Shown here piece after piece: positions 45,466 through 57,990 of a stretch of 64,000 bases of DNA; position 1 is the first letter of the stretch; every line of letters starts with the position of its first letter. A program made the position numbers and the translations under genes. Source of the stretch: Eucalyptus grandis (taxonomy: Eukaryota; Streptophyta; Magnoliopsida; Myrtales; Myrtaceae); NCBI RefSeq assembly GCF_016545825.1, contig NC_052616.1, positions 56,179,623 to 56,243,622 of the forward strand, read 5' to 3'. Below the pieces are notes generated by a model that was not told where the DNA came from, did not search any database, and was given only the letters and a program-made list of their open reading frames with translations.

Positions 45466-47974
45466 CACGGGACCAATGTTTGCATCCCACATGTATCTAA
45501 GATACAATCAAACCATCCGGCTCCCCTACTCTCCGAGCATCTCGTACCCCAACTGGCATCACGAGGACCCTCCGGCATTCAGCCATTTAAGGCCACTGGG
45601 CAACCGGCCGTACCCTTCTAGCCAGGCATCGTCGGCTCACACCTCCGACGGCCTTCTCATTTATCTTAATTCTCATCTTCAATTATAGTTCAATTTTAAC
45701 ATGGCATGTGATGTGATGGCAATCAAGATCATATCCATCATTGAATTCATACATGCATCTCAAATCATTATCATACATGCAGCAAGACACTATCATCCAA
45801 TCAATACAATTCATGGAGTCCATGCAATTTAAAATGGTCCATATTTCATGCATTTTCAAAGTTTACAAAATTCCAGCATGTACCATTTTTAGAAAATATT
45901 TAAATTGAATATCCATATGCTTCTCAAAATCATCATATCAAGGCATGTCATATACAAGACAATAAGATAGTAATTTCATGAAAAATACATGCCCAATAGA
46001 GTTCCACACAAAAGATATAATTCACACAAATACAGCATGACATTTCGGATAGAAATAGAATGTGCAGTTTTCGAAATAATTCGATTAAAATACCCGAGCG
46101 ACCTCCGAAAATTATGAAATTTTACCAGGTTATATTTAAGACACTAAATTAGATTTTCCATGAAGACTTCTAGGCCAGATTCGTTTTAAATAATTTGCTA
46201 TAGTCATCCGAAGCTCCTGGTTCTCTCACCGAAACGTCCAGTGTAGTCATCTCCGAAATACCTAGTTTTCACCCCTTTATTCGTCTTATTTTTCTCTGCA
46301 ATTTGGATATATTTTACTTAAAGAGGTCCATGAAGTCTCGGGTGTCCTGTAGCGTGTCTCCAGATTTACCATCTTCAAGAGTAAGTCGATTCACTAGGCT
46401 ACACTTACTCATTTTGCTTCAAATTTGAGTATGTTAGTATTTAGGATGTTCTATACAAGTTTCATGAAGAAGTTGAAGAGATATTCTTAGTAAAAATCGA
46501 CATACAACCACAAATCTACCGAAAGGTCAGCAAAATCGTTCCAGATCTAGTGTCTTCATAGGATGAGGTTTTTGCCCCTTAAATCTCCACCTTTTTATCC
46601 CATATATTAGTATGTTGTAGTTTAATATGTTGGCTACAACTTTCATGAAGGAATAAAAGTCAAAATCCAACTCGAAACATGCATACAAGCCTTCACAAGA
46701 TTCTGGGTCAGGCGGTTCACACGAAAACAGCAAGCATACTCAAGAACAAGTCACATTCTAGCTTCGGTTTTGTCTACCCTAACATCCGAAATCTACCACC
46801 AACAAATCACACATGCAAGACACACATGCAATAGTGGAAATCAGTCCCAACTTGCCTCAAAGACCAAGCGGACAGCGGCACACGAACGGCACACCGGCGA
46901 CGAACGGACGGCGTGCGGGCGGCGACGGGCGAACTCCTCCTCCCTCTCGGCCTCACTCTCTCTCTCTCTCTCTCTCTGGCTAGGACGGTGGCCCTCAACC
47001 GGCCACTCTCTATCTTCCTCTCCCCTTTTATTTCCCCAAATCTCCATCATTGGCAATGATTATTTGCCTCTCCCCAAGCCAAAGCATGATTTACACTTGG
47101 CAATTTGAGAGAAACACATGGCCTTCTCCATGCAAGGATGGGCCTCATTCTCGGCTGGGCTTTGGGCCTTCAAATGGGCCGGTCAACAGCCCCTCCTTGG
47201 CTCCAATGGGCCGGCCATTCGGCCCTCCAAGATTCATGCTCTTGGGCCTAAGGCCCAACCTAATTCAAATCAATTTTAATTTTCTTTTTAAACACTAATT
47301 AAATCTTATTAAACTGAAGTACTATATAGTAAAATTAAATAACTAAACACTTAGAATTACAAACCTATGGATTCTAATTCATGGTGCACACGGCCAGAGG
47401 TAAGCCATCCTCTTCCAAGATCTATGCATTTAAACTCGGCCATAGATTTTAATACAAGACACTAATCGGAGCACCTCTAATGGCTAGCAAAGAATTTCAG
47501 GATGCCACATCATCCCCTTCCATTAATTACTAGCAACACCTAAACATCCATACTCATTATCTCCATTTAATGCATTTGACTCTTGTTCTTAAAGAAGATT
47601 AGCCTATCTAGCTTGGCCTCTAGGTCTTCTTAATAGGTTCATGACTCACCCTTTCTTAATGTACAACCATCCAAAATTTTATGATTACCTATACAAGGAC
47701 AAGACTAATTTTGCCAAGTGTCCTACTTAGTCATCAAGTCTTAATTAACTACCTTCCAACAGTATTAAATGCACTAAGGGAAATATCTAAATTTGAAGGC
47801 CATCTCATTGGGCATGAATTAATTGAGTTTGATTGCAACCGACTACCTTATTTGACCCGAAATTTGTGCCTAAGCCATGATCGGATGAAGTTGGACACAA
47901 CCAGGCATAACTAGCGAAATAGAGTTCGCACTCTTCATTTATCATGTAAAGAGCTCGAAGTTAAGGATGTTACA

Positions 47975-48315
47975 TTAAGTATACTTCACTTTCTATGCAA
48001 CTAGAGAATCTAGGGTCAAAGACTTAGTTACTATTTAATCAATTAATACATTTCCGTTACCTAATCTTGTTCATTTCAAGAAGATTTTTGTTGAGTAGTC
48101 TTGATTGATTTTAGACCTATCCATTAACATATGAGGTGATCATGTGGGTGCGTAGTCATTAAAATAACAATCAACAACCAAAGAAAACATTGAATAAATT
48201 ACAAGGGAAAGCAAGCATCTAACTCTAAGAAATAAATAAATCTCAATCCTAACTAGGCAAAAGAGAAGCCATGGTCATCATGTAGAAAGTGCGCAATCAA
48301 GAGCATTCTTCTTTA
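47975..48315. repeat. Dispersed repeat R1, right half
   Basis: Continuation of 30127-30381 after the nested insertion: ACTTCACTTTCTATGCAAC, CATTTCAAGAAGATTTTTG, CTAACTAGGCAAAAGAGAAG. It matches 13360-13690. Confidence 0.7.
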
Positions 48316-49235
48316 TGGATGTTGACATCTGATTTTTAGTAGATGCGTCAAAAGATAAAAAAAACCGATATTTGGGATTCCGATCTCGACAAAGCCCATT
48401 TCTCAACTAAATAATTTGGTTTTCCATTTCTGTCGATTGCATTATCAAATTTAATAATTTTCTTATTCATTTCTAAGAAAAATCTGAAAAATCATCTAGT
48501 TGACTTTCAAGTTAACTTTTTGATCAACCCTTTAATCAAAAGTTAACCCCAAATAAAAAATTGATTTTTCATCTAAAAAGATGTCAAATAACCTTAATTT
48601 CACTTTAGTTGGGTCAATTTAAAAATATATATATTTGACTCAAAAATCAATATTTTAGAAAAAAAATCAATTGAATGGTTAACTTTTGGTCAAAATTTTG
48701 ACTAAAAAAATTGAAAAAATTGAAAATTCTCAAAATAATTTGTTTTAATGTCAGTTTCATTTTTGTATAAATTTTTTTTACAAAATTCAATTAAGAACCT
48801 TGTTTTTCTGAATTTTTTTAGTTTTAAGTTCTAAATTGACCAAAAAATAAAATTACTTTTTGTTTTAGTCATAAATGAGTGTAGTTCCTTTTACAACATT
48901 TGGTTTAGGGACTATTTCTATTCCACTTGTTCATTCGATTTCGGGAATTGTCATGTTGAGAGGCGAATTACCATTTTAAGCCCCAATTAGGGGGTCAAAA
49001 TCGATTTTTCATAATTTGCAAATGGACAATTATTTTCTACTTATTTTCTTAGGATAAGTCCAAATCCGGGTTAATTTCGAGAAATTAACATGAGAACTTT
49101 CAAATTTGAGAGATTTCGCTCTTTTGAATGTAAGAAAATTGAGCCGTCGAGTGTTAATTGAAGAAATTTAGATTGACCCATTTAAGACTATCCTTTCCCC
49201 TTCAAACAAAAAATGTAGGTCCTGACACCCGGCAA
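48316..49235. repeat. AT-rich unclassified insert
   Basis: It runs from TTGACATCTGATTTTTAG to AGGTCCTGACACCC and separates R1 from the CRK-3 flank. Content is strongly AT-rich with no frames. The start resembles LTR beginnings (TGTTGACATC), but no CA end or duplication was found. Confidence 0.4.
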
Positions 49236-49689
49236 ATCCCACCTATGTTGATTAGCGCCCCAAAGAAAGCCCATTAGATCCTACAACCTACAGGTATAGT
49301 TTTAACAACATCGAAGCCCAACTAGTTTTACAAGTGAAGAAATGTACAGTCTAGTGGGTTAGTTAACAAACAATTCAATTTGATTATAGACAAGAGAAGA
49401 AGTATTGAGCCTTATAGAAGCACCACAATGTACAAATGCGTCAAATTACAATGGATCGGTGTATGATTTAGGCTCAATTAGTAACACGTAAGAAAAATCG
49501 TAATAACTATGATGGATAATATGTGGAAAGTCTTCTTTTAAATTCACACGACCCCATTTGAGCAATTAAGAACGTATTATCCAAATACATAGATTTTTGC
49601 TTATGGCTCATGAAAATTCATGGCGAAATGCCAAGCAATTTCACTGCGAGACGATCCTTGAAGAAGGATTTCAGTCATGCCACCATTCA
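49236..49689 (-). other. CRK-3 3' flank
   Basis: Third copy of the CRK 3' flank (compare 726-1139 and 17700-18093): AAATCCCACCTATGTTGATT, ATGTACAAATGCGTC, CATAGATTTTTGCTTATGG. Confidence 0.6.
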
Positions 49690-52498
49690 CTAGGGGTACA
49701 ATTCAGTAATTGACATGCTACTGGTGGATTCCTTCTATTCAAGCTCGTTCATTGGGGCAAGCTTACTTTGGATGAAGAAAGCTGGATGTTGAGGCAATGG
49801 TGGGGTAATGGAATTACTATTGAACATGAGAACTACTATGGCCATGGTGGGTCTAATAGTAAGATCTCCTTGAATGCATAGTAAGAAAATGTGCAAGCAT
49901 TGAAACGCTTGAATATGGAACTATGATAGCTGCGTCCAACACTTGCAAGGGTGTGCCCTCCCTCCATTGATTCCACACCTGCAAGAATAAGTTCAGAAAA
50001 TCATCACAGGATTGTCACACTGATTCAATGACTCCTCATGCAAGACATTTGAATTTTGTAGAAAATCACATATGAACAAGGAACATAACAAAAGCCATAA
50101 GTATTTTTACATGCTAAAATGACTAAGTTTTTACAAAGGAATTTCAATTTCACTTGACCAAAATTACAAAGAGTGCAGTGCCAATATTTGTTGCAATAGC
50201 ATGGTAAAACTCACATAACTAGCAAGATATTCAGCCCTGTCCAATTGGTGGTTGAAGTTACTCCTCTTACCACTGATCTGTAGAAGTAGTATGCCAAAGC
50301 TATAAACATCGGATTTCGCTGAGAACTCTCAATGCATTGCATATTTTGGAGACAAGTAACCACTGCAAAAACGAACATTAGTCACATGTAAATTAGGATT
50401 TAGATTCGGATCATGTAGCATCCTTAAATAGATCAAATGAGCAAGTCCAGCATCCAATCACAAAGTCAAATTTATTCAAACACTAAGACTTACAGAGTCA
50501 TTACAATTTTATCTGTGTTAGCCTAAGTTTAATCAACTCCAAAAACTCTATGCCATACCAAAATATGAAATTTTCGGGTTCATTTCACTGTCTAACAAGA
50601 TATTGCTATATTTTAGGTCATGATGGATGATCTAGAGACAAGAATCTTCATGTAGATAGAGTATTTCTAGAGCAATCCCAGATAGTAATTTATAACGTAA
50701 GGACCAATCCAATTGTCCCCCTTTTTTTTCGAGATATGCATCGTTCACCAAAATTAGTTAATGTTCTAGGATGTGGTACCTATTCAAAAACTCAAGGTGA
50801 AACTCATCACACAATATCAAAATATAGTTAGGGTGCATTTGGTTGGACATTTGGGAATAACCATTAGGAAAATGCAAATGACTTTAAGTTGAAAGGACTT
50901 TTTAGAATGCAAATTGTGTTTGTTAATTTGTAATCTAAAAGTTCATTGTGAATTACTTTTGAGCAAAATAGTGTTTGGAGAGATTATATTTACAACAGAT
51001 TTTTGTGATTAAAAAAAAAAAAAAAGAAAAAAATATTCATCAAAAGAAAAAAAAATTGATTGACAAGGGTAGGCGATTGCCAGTGATTGAAATCTATTGC
51101 CAATGGCCAACATCTGACTCAAGTAGCCTTGAAGACAATCGGGGAGGGCCACCTGGGGTCAGGCGACCCCTAGCGAGGGTCATCGGAGGTTGGTTGACCC
51201 AGATCTGGGGCGATGAGGTCACGCAACCTCCGGTGACCCCATTGCGACCCAAATCTGGGGTGGCAAGGTTGCACAACCTCTGGTGACCCAGCCGTGACCA
51301 AATTTGGATTGTGGTTGGGTCATCCAAGGTTGCACAACACAAATCTAGGGCAGTGAGGTCATGTGACCTAGATCCGGGTCGCGGCAAGGTCTCCGGTGAC
51401 CTAGATTTGGGTCTCGACAAGGTCAGCGACCCAGAGCTCACCGCGATCCAGATGGCGCGGTGGTCACGCCACCCCCCGGTGACGGTTGCCTGCACCGTGA
51501 CCACGTCAACCTCTATCTAGCCGTTGCCGGTTGCTCATAGCCCCGCGCAACACATCGGTCGACCTCAATAGAGATGAAGATGAATAGTCCAATGACGAGG
51601 TGGCAAAACTGGAAAATAGAGTGAGTAAGAATAGTTTTGGAAGAAAATAAAAATAGGAACAACACACCTACTTGTATGCCGAGAAAGCTGAAAGCCTAAA
51701 GCACCCTCAAACCTACCTTGGGCTTTTAGACTTTAGAATGTCAACTTTGGCCTAATGGGTATTTCAATTTTTTTTCCAAACACTCAATACTTGGCCCAAA
51801 GGGCTTTAAGTGTCCAAAGTGCCTTGTAAATGGCACCCCCAAACGCACCCTTACTCTCATTCATCAAATGTAGCTCAAGAAAAACTAATAATCAATTGAA
51901 AGAACAAAAAAAATAAAAAAAATTCAAGGTTTCTGCAGCTAGTGAAATTTTGAACATTTTATTTCAAGCAATTGTACATTAAGCACATAAAAAGGTTAAA
52001 CTGCAACATATGAAATAAGAAATAATCAAAGTTTATATTTGGCACAAACTCATAAGCAAGTAGTTTTCATTTCTCTCCAAGCAAGATTAGAGTAGTTGAA
52101 CAAGGTTTCTGTGTTGAAGCTTTGCAACTAATAGAACTCCGTTCTTAAATTCTTCATCACCTCATCTTGAGCTTTAAGATAGCATTTTCATTGCAATTTG
52201 TTGTCCTCTAGGAAGTCTACCCTAAATGATTTTGTGTCTTCATTTAATTCCTTATCACAACTTCTTAGAAGCTAACATAAGAAGGCTTTACATGTTTTTT
52301 TCTTCAACATCATTATGTTCAATACAATTTATATGTAAAGCATTTTGAATTGTTTCTAACAGTTTATAATACTTACCGGGAAAACTTCACCAAATCCACT
52401 TTCACCCAACTTTTTTTCATGAGAGAAATCATTTGTTGTAGCCTGTGTTGTAGCCAAATCAAACTGCAAGGACTCCACGGTGGTAAGTTCATTTGCAC
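49690..52498 (-). pseudogene. CRK-3: kinase-domain pseudogene, heavily decayed
   Basis: Only kinase exons remain: E3 52498-52377, E4 52221-52012, E5 50735-50494, E6 50362-50215, E7 49978-49690. The ectodomain and TM exons are gone. Splice sites are lost before E3 (TG for AG), after E4 (AT for GT) and before E5 (AT for AG). Stops occur in E4 (LS*SSR), E5 (L*II) and E6 (MH*EF, GGA to TGA). Active-site residues have changed: the G-loop is GESGFG, HRD is HHD, and DFG is YFG. E7 has internal deletions and stops. A 1-kb MITE sits in intron 4 (50831-51850). Decay is clearly older than in CRK-2. Confidence 0.9.
50831..51850. mobile_element. 1.02-kb Harbinger/Tourist-type non-autonomous element in CRK-3 intron
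   Basis: The ends GGGTGCATTTGGTTGGACA and CCAAACGCACCC (reverse complement GGGTGCGTTTGG) lie between TTA at 50828-50830 and TTA at 51851-51853, the 3-bp duplication of PIF/Harbinger elements. The ends are AT-rich. The middle (51060-51560) is GC-rich with many GGTGACC, GACCCAGAT and GGTCACG repeats and no transposase. It is larger than most Tourist MITEs, so it probably carries captured or expanded filler. Confidence 0.8.
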
Positions 52499-52914
52499 CA
52501 ACATTACAAAACAACTCAATTTATTTAAAAATTAAAATAATAATGTTGCTTTTTATAAATAGTAATGGATTTAGAGTTGCCAATGCTTGCGGACATTTAT
52601 CACAATGAAGAGCACCAGTTAAACTGGCATGTTGTGTCTCCCTACCCTAGGCACCCTAGGCAATCTTTCCTCTCTAGATCGGTCATGAAGAAAAGCAAAA
52701 AGAAATAAAATCATCAATACTAAAGGAAACAAACGGGATGAATCTTGTATCACGGTCACTTCTTCATGCTAAGGGTGGTGCTCATTGTGGTGCAAATGCT
52801 ACCCATTCTTGGTGGGAATCCTTAACGGTTAGAACTATTTTGAGGCCTCATTTTAAGGTTAGTAATGGTGACTTTATATCGTCAAATAAAGAAAAGAGTT
52901 GTCTGAACGTTTGT
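52499..52914. repeat. Former CRK intron 2 flank
   Basis: This matches the CRK-2 intron just upstream of its exon 3 (19860-20190), with TGCCAATGCTTG, TATCACAATG, AATCTTTCCTCTCT and GGTGGTG blocks. The similarity breaks near 52880, where module M begins. The TM and ectodomain exons were lost at this junction. Confidence 0.6.
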
Positions 52915-53330
52915 TATTTCCTTTTCTTCGACAAATTCTTCTTTTCCTTTTCTTATCTTTTGCTTCTTCTCAATTCCATGAGTAATGCCACTACCCTCCT
53001 CCTTTTGTGATAAGAAGGCGAGCTTGAGCAAAGATGGGCTGATGAAATGCAGAATCGAAATATCGATAATGCGAGGCACGGAAATAAGGCGAGGACCGTG
53101 TGAGTTGTGGTGGAGGGGGGAGGGGGAGAGAGAGGATGATCCCAAAATATTTTTAATAAGTTGCTGTTGGTTAAGCCATCACTTCAGGTGTAAAAGAGAA
53201 TAAGATAAATGGTGACCAGTGAGAATGGTCCCCCATTGGCGTAGTACGGGGGTCATTTACATGGTCAATTGCGTGACTTGCATTCTCACGTTCAGCGATC
53301 ACGTTGGTCAAAGACAGCGCTTGATGGCCC
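52915..53330. repeat. Duplicated non-coding module M, copy 2
   Basis: Counterpart of 14690-15240 (CCTCCTCCTTTTGTGATAAG, TGCTGTTGGTTAAGCCATCA, TGGTCAATTGCGTGACTTGC). Confidence 0.65.
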
Positions 53331-53761
53331 TTCGAACTCTAAACTTTCTGTGGCCTTTGAAGATCGAGAAATTAAGGAAATATGCGTGTAAAGTCGCTTT
53401 GCCTTACTATCATAATCAACCACCAACCATCATAATTGAGTAAAGAAGTCGGAGATGCAAAGGAATATATTTGGAGATGACATTCAAGACCTCGATTTCT
53501 AATGAATATGATGGAAATAAAGCGTGCAGATTATATTATCACATATCATGAAAATACTTTGAGAAAATCATGACAATGAAGTGAAACTCTAGTCCTTTCT
53601 AATTAATCATTTCTTCAGATGAGGAAGAACTTCCATTCGTCTATCCAATAAAACCACATATACATATGAATAGATTAATATACGACCATCGTTATCGAGA
53701 GGATCAAAACATAATTAGCCTCAACGAGAAGACACCATATTTGCTCGTTGTTCATTGATGA
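53331..53761. other. CRK-4 3' flank, nothing recognised
   Basis: AT-rich. It does not match the 3' flank shared by CRK-1, CRK-2 and CRK-3. Confidence 0.5.
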
Positions 53762-55003
<1,242 letters not shown>

Positions 55004-55240
55004 CTAGAAGGTTAGTAATTTTATGTTTACACCTAAGTGTCTTCTGACCACAACTTTTCAAAGTGACCAAATCAATGATCTTCAAGTTTTTTTCTTTGAG
55101 AAAACGATGAACTTGAATCTATGGAGAATTTCGGGCAAAGAACAAAACTAAGAGAGAAAGTCGGTTGATAAGTTTTTTCTTTGTTTTGACTAGGCTCTTT
55201 CTCCAAAAATACAGAGATTGTCAAGAGAGAGGGAAAATCA
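55004..55240. other. CRK-4 upstream sequence
   Basis: No G-loop exon, TM or ectodomain is visible. The part 55190-55240 resembles 9499-9550. Confidence 0.4.
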
Positions 55241-55640
55241 GGAAAATTACTAAAAAAATCGTAAACCTATTACAATTGTATTAATTTAGCCATAAACATT
55301 TTTGTGTTACTTAAATCCTAAACATTTTGTAATTGTGTCAATTTAGTCTATCTCGATCAAAATTGGCGACACTAATGTGGCTACCGACCAAGATGGGAGA
55401 TAATTTTTTAAAAATAATTTATTTTTTTGAATTATTTAATTAATTTTTCTTTTTTTCCTTTTTTTTTTTTTTTTTTTCCTCCTCCCTCCTCCTTCCTTTG
55501 GCTCGACGACTAGCCGAGGGGAGAGCTAGCCGGTCGTTGAATTGGATCAGCTGGGTGAGCCCTTGTTAGATTTGGCGAGGGCTCGCTCGCTAGGGGATAG
55601 GTGAGCTCACCCTCTCCCAGCAACAACAAGGTGAGTCATT
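55240..55640. mobile_element. MULE-type MITE, truncated relative
   Basis: The left arm AAAATTACTAAAAAAATCG, CCTATTACA and GTCAATTTAGTCTATCTCG follows the left arm of the element at 11970-12661. A GC-rich core with CTAGCCGAGGG, GCGAGGGCTCGC and AGGTGAGCTCACC follows. The right arm is absent. Confidence 0.55.
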
Positions 55641-56364
55641 GCACAAACTATTGATTCACATTATTAAAATGAATCTTTTCGTACTTGAAAAGGAAAATAT
55701 CAAAACCAAAGAGATAATATCAGGCATGAGAGTCCCTAAACATGGGGAAAGCCCGTCAAAGATTTCAGAATGATTGTGCACTTGTAACATAAAAAATGAA
55801 AATCGTGCTTCAAAGTCTATGGGAGACTTTTGGGTTGTTTAGGAGGACAAGTTAGCTTATTTGCCAAATCAATTAATAAATATGAATTTCCTTTTCTTAT
55901 CTTCCATTAAAAAGATCTCAGCTTATTGTTTTGTTTTTTAATTGATTGAATGCAATTTGGTGTAGCAGTTACGGAGTGGACATATGTATGAAGAGGTGGA
56001 TGAATCAAGTTCGGTAATTCCTTACCACAATTTAAAATGGAAAAAAAAAATTATAGGTTCGATTTCCTCGTGACGTGTTTCTTCCCAAAAAGGAAAAAAA
56101 AAATAGACAAGAAAAATAAAACCTTCATCATAATCGATTAGTGGATTTTTAAAAACTTTTGTATTAGGTTACTCTAAATATTACCATCTCAAGTATCATG
56201 TTTGAAGCCATATAACTCCTCTCTATCACGCATGCACTTGGTTAAATATAGAATGGTGTCCACTGGATAAATTAGTCTTTACAATAATGATTGGAGTTAC
56301 CCAAGAAAAGATCAATGAAGTTAGAGCTGTAGTTCCCTAAACGAGCTAACGCTACTAGAAAAAA
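55641..56364. other. Intergenic, nothing recognised
   Basis: AT-rich with A-runs at 56040 and 56094. No open frame of note. Confidence 0.5.
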
Positions 56365-56690
56365 CCTTACCAAAACGTCAAAATCAGTCCTAAACTCTCA
56401 TTATAGACGACTCGTAGATCATCAACTATCCTTGGTGAGGGTTTTGCGAAACCTATCATCATGACGGAGACGGTTTTACTTCCCATTCCTAGAGGATATC
56501 AATTATATGCTCGTCCCATCAACTGCACGATAAAAAAGATCGATGGAGATAATCTAATTTAATAACAGGACAACTAACTAAAAAGTTAAATCAATTAATC
56601 AAAGAACTATGAAGACACAACTACAACAAATGTATTCCTAATTTTCACAAGAGGAAGTGAATTCACAAAGCAAGCAGATAACCTCTATCT
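56365..56690. repeat. CRK downstream module, copy 3
   Basis: Counterpart of 128-490 and 16795-17080: CTAAACTCTCATTATAGACG, TGAGGGTTTTGCGAAACC, AACTAACTAAAAAGTTAAAT. It implies that a CRK copy once stood to its left or that the module moved with the RNase H relic. Confidence 0.7.
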
Positions 56691-56739
56691 TGAGCTATAG
56701 ATTACTATCAAAGAATACAAAGACTCTCTCCTCTTTTTT

Positions 56740-57060
56740 CTTTTTTTTGGGTCGAACAAATTGCTTTCATTTCTTCAACTAACAATTTCCAAACAACGAA
56801 GAAGTACTTTTTGAACAAAGGATGGCTCAAAAGGGTTGAGGTGGGTTAGACAACCAATTACAAAGGGAGGGCTTCAATTGTTTGGGTCTTGACAACCCAA
56901 TCAGCTAACTAATTAGCCTCATGATAATGGAGGACAACTTGGATTTCCCAAAGATGGGATAGACTACATTTGCATTCCGCAATAAAGGCCTGCAAATCCC
57001 AGTCCCATCCATGTCGATTAGCGCCTTAGAAAAAGCCTATAAGAGATGGAGCACCAACGG
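56740..57060 (-). pseudogene. RNase H-like relic, copy 2
   Basis: The minus strand reads AFIAECKCSLSHLWEIQVVL, HYHEAN, a stop, LADWVVKTQTIEALPL. This is the C-terminal block of an RVT_3-type RNase H. It is the fuller of the two copies (other at 525-725) and follows the downstream module in the same order, so both were duplicated together. Confidence 0.55.
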
Positions 57061-57119
57061 CTTATAGGTATAGTTTTAACAACACCGAAAACCAACTAGT
57101 TTCATAGGTGAACATATGT

Positions 57120-57990
57120 ACAGTTGTCGCAATCGAACCTTTTTGTTTGGACGGAAACGGATGATAGATTTAGGGGTATTGCCTAAAGGCGGGTCTATAG
57201 CCCTCGATTACGCGCGAGCTCTTCCAAGCTCATACCTCACGCGACATTGAAGTATTTGATGTTAAGTCAAATTGGCATTATAAGGATTTTCAAATAAGGT
57301 GCGACCATTATAGGGTCTGCTAGAAATTGAGCGAGGAATGATAGTATACTTCACTACGCAACTAGAAAATCTAGCGCTGATGACTTTGTTATATTATTTG
57401 ATCAATCAGTATCCTTTTGGTATCTAATCTTATTCATTTCAAGAAAATGTTTGTCAAGCAATATGAATTGATTTTTAACTAATCAACTAATATGTGACAT
57501 GATTATACGGGTGCACAATCATTAAAATAACAATCAACAATCATGGAACAAGGAACAACTAAATAAATTGCAATGAAAGGCAAAAATCTAATGCAACAAA
57601 ATAGGAAGCATGGCATTCCTAACTAGGCTAAAGGAAAGCCATAATCAACATATTAAAAGTGTGCAATCGAGAGCACCAATCTTTAAAAAAAAAAAAATCA
57701 AACCTTATTGGAAAGCCCTAAAAATTTGTTCACTTTTAAACACAATGTTTTATCAAAGATTTTCGTACATTTTAAGAGGAAACTACTCAAAAACTAATAT
57801 TTAAGCTTTTTCCTAATTTCTGAAAAATATAAATTATTTTTAAAAATTATTTTTATTTTTTATTGTTTAATTTTTTAAAGATATTTTATAAACAATATTT
57901 TTATTCCAAAAATAGGGACGAGGGCCGGGCCTTGGGGCCTAGCCAAAAATGGGCTGCCATCTGGAATTTTTAATTATCAAAAATCTACAT
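57120..57990. repeat. Dispersed repeat R1, copy d
   Basis: TTTAGGGGTATTGCCTAAAG, ACTTCACTACGCAACTAG, CATTTCAAGAAAATGTTTG and CCTAACTAGGCTAAAGG blocks are in R1 order. The end carries GGGACGAGGGCCGGGCC, which is also seen in the copy at 59955. Confidence 0.65.

Larger units (their letters stand above)
41715..45469 (-). mobile_element. Element C: 5'-truncated gypsy retrotransposon nested in element B LTR
   Basis: Minus-strand order: end of protease (about 45469-45300), RT, RNase H, integrase, then a 3' LTR that ends CGATTCACATCA at 41715. The LTR has a TATA box (CTATATAAAGG, about 42020-42030). The 5' LTR, gag and most of the protease are missing. It differs from element B in sequence throughout (YFDD in the RT, a GRPWQYD block), so it belongs to another lineage. 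The left edge is a clean LTR end. The right edge is a deletion junction at GGGACCAAT shared with the host LTR. Confidence 0.85.
33012..47509 (-). mobile_element. Element B: 14.5 kb Ty3/gypsy LTR retrotransposon (non-functional)
   Basis: Oriented on the minus strand: 5' LTR 47509-41132 (interrupted by element C), primer site 41120-41109, gag 40714-39840, protease, RT, RNase H and integrase down to 36376, polypurine tract 36379-36364, 3' LTR 36363-33012. LTR ends are TGTGGCATC...GGTGCCACA. Flanks TCATA (33007-33011) and TCATC (47510-47514) share TCAT, a 5-bp duplication with one change. Long LTRs, the iMet primer site and an ending with a chromodomain-like tail fit the Tekay/Del group. The LTRs differ at about 5 percent of sites in a 130-bp sample read by eye, so the insertion is of moderate age. 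The pol genes are broken. Confidence 0.9.
41132..47509 (-). mobile_element. Element B 5' LTR, interrupted by element C
   Basis: The LTR parts are 41132-41714 and about 45469-47509. They match 33012-33620 and about 34205-36363 of the 3' LTR. The missing piece of about 585 bp corresponds to 33621-34205. Element C fills the gap. Confidence 0.88.
30382..47974 (-). mobile_element. Element A: outer solo LTR, split by element B
   Basis: On the plus strand it starts TGTCACGACCCC at 30382 and ends GGATGTTACA at 47974. In minus orientation this is TGTAACATCC...GTCGTGACA, the usual ends of a plant gypsy LTR. The parts 30382-33011 and 47510-47974 give about 3.1 kb of LTR. Flanks TTAGG (30377-30381) and TTAAG (47975-47979) form a 5-bp duplication with one mismatch. 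They interrupt repeat R1, whose uninterrupted form is seen at 13106-14160. A minus-strand TATAAATAGG lies at about 31803-31812. No internal domain belongs to it, so it is a solo LTR. Confidence 0.75.
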
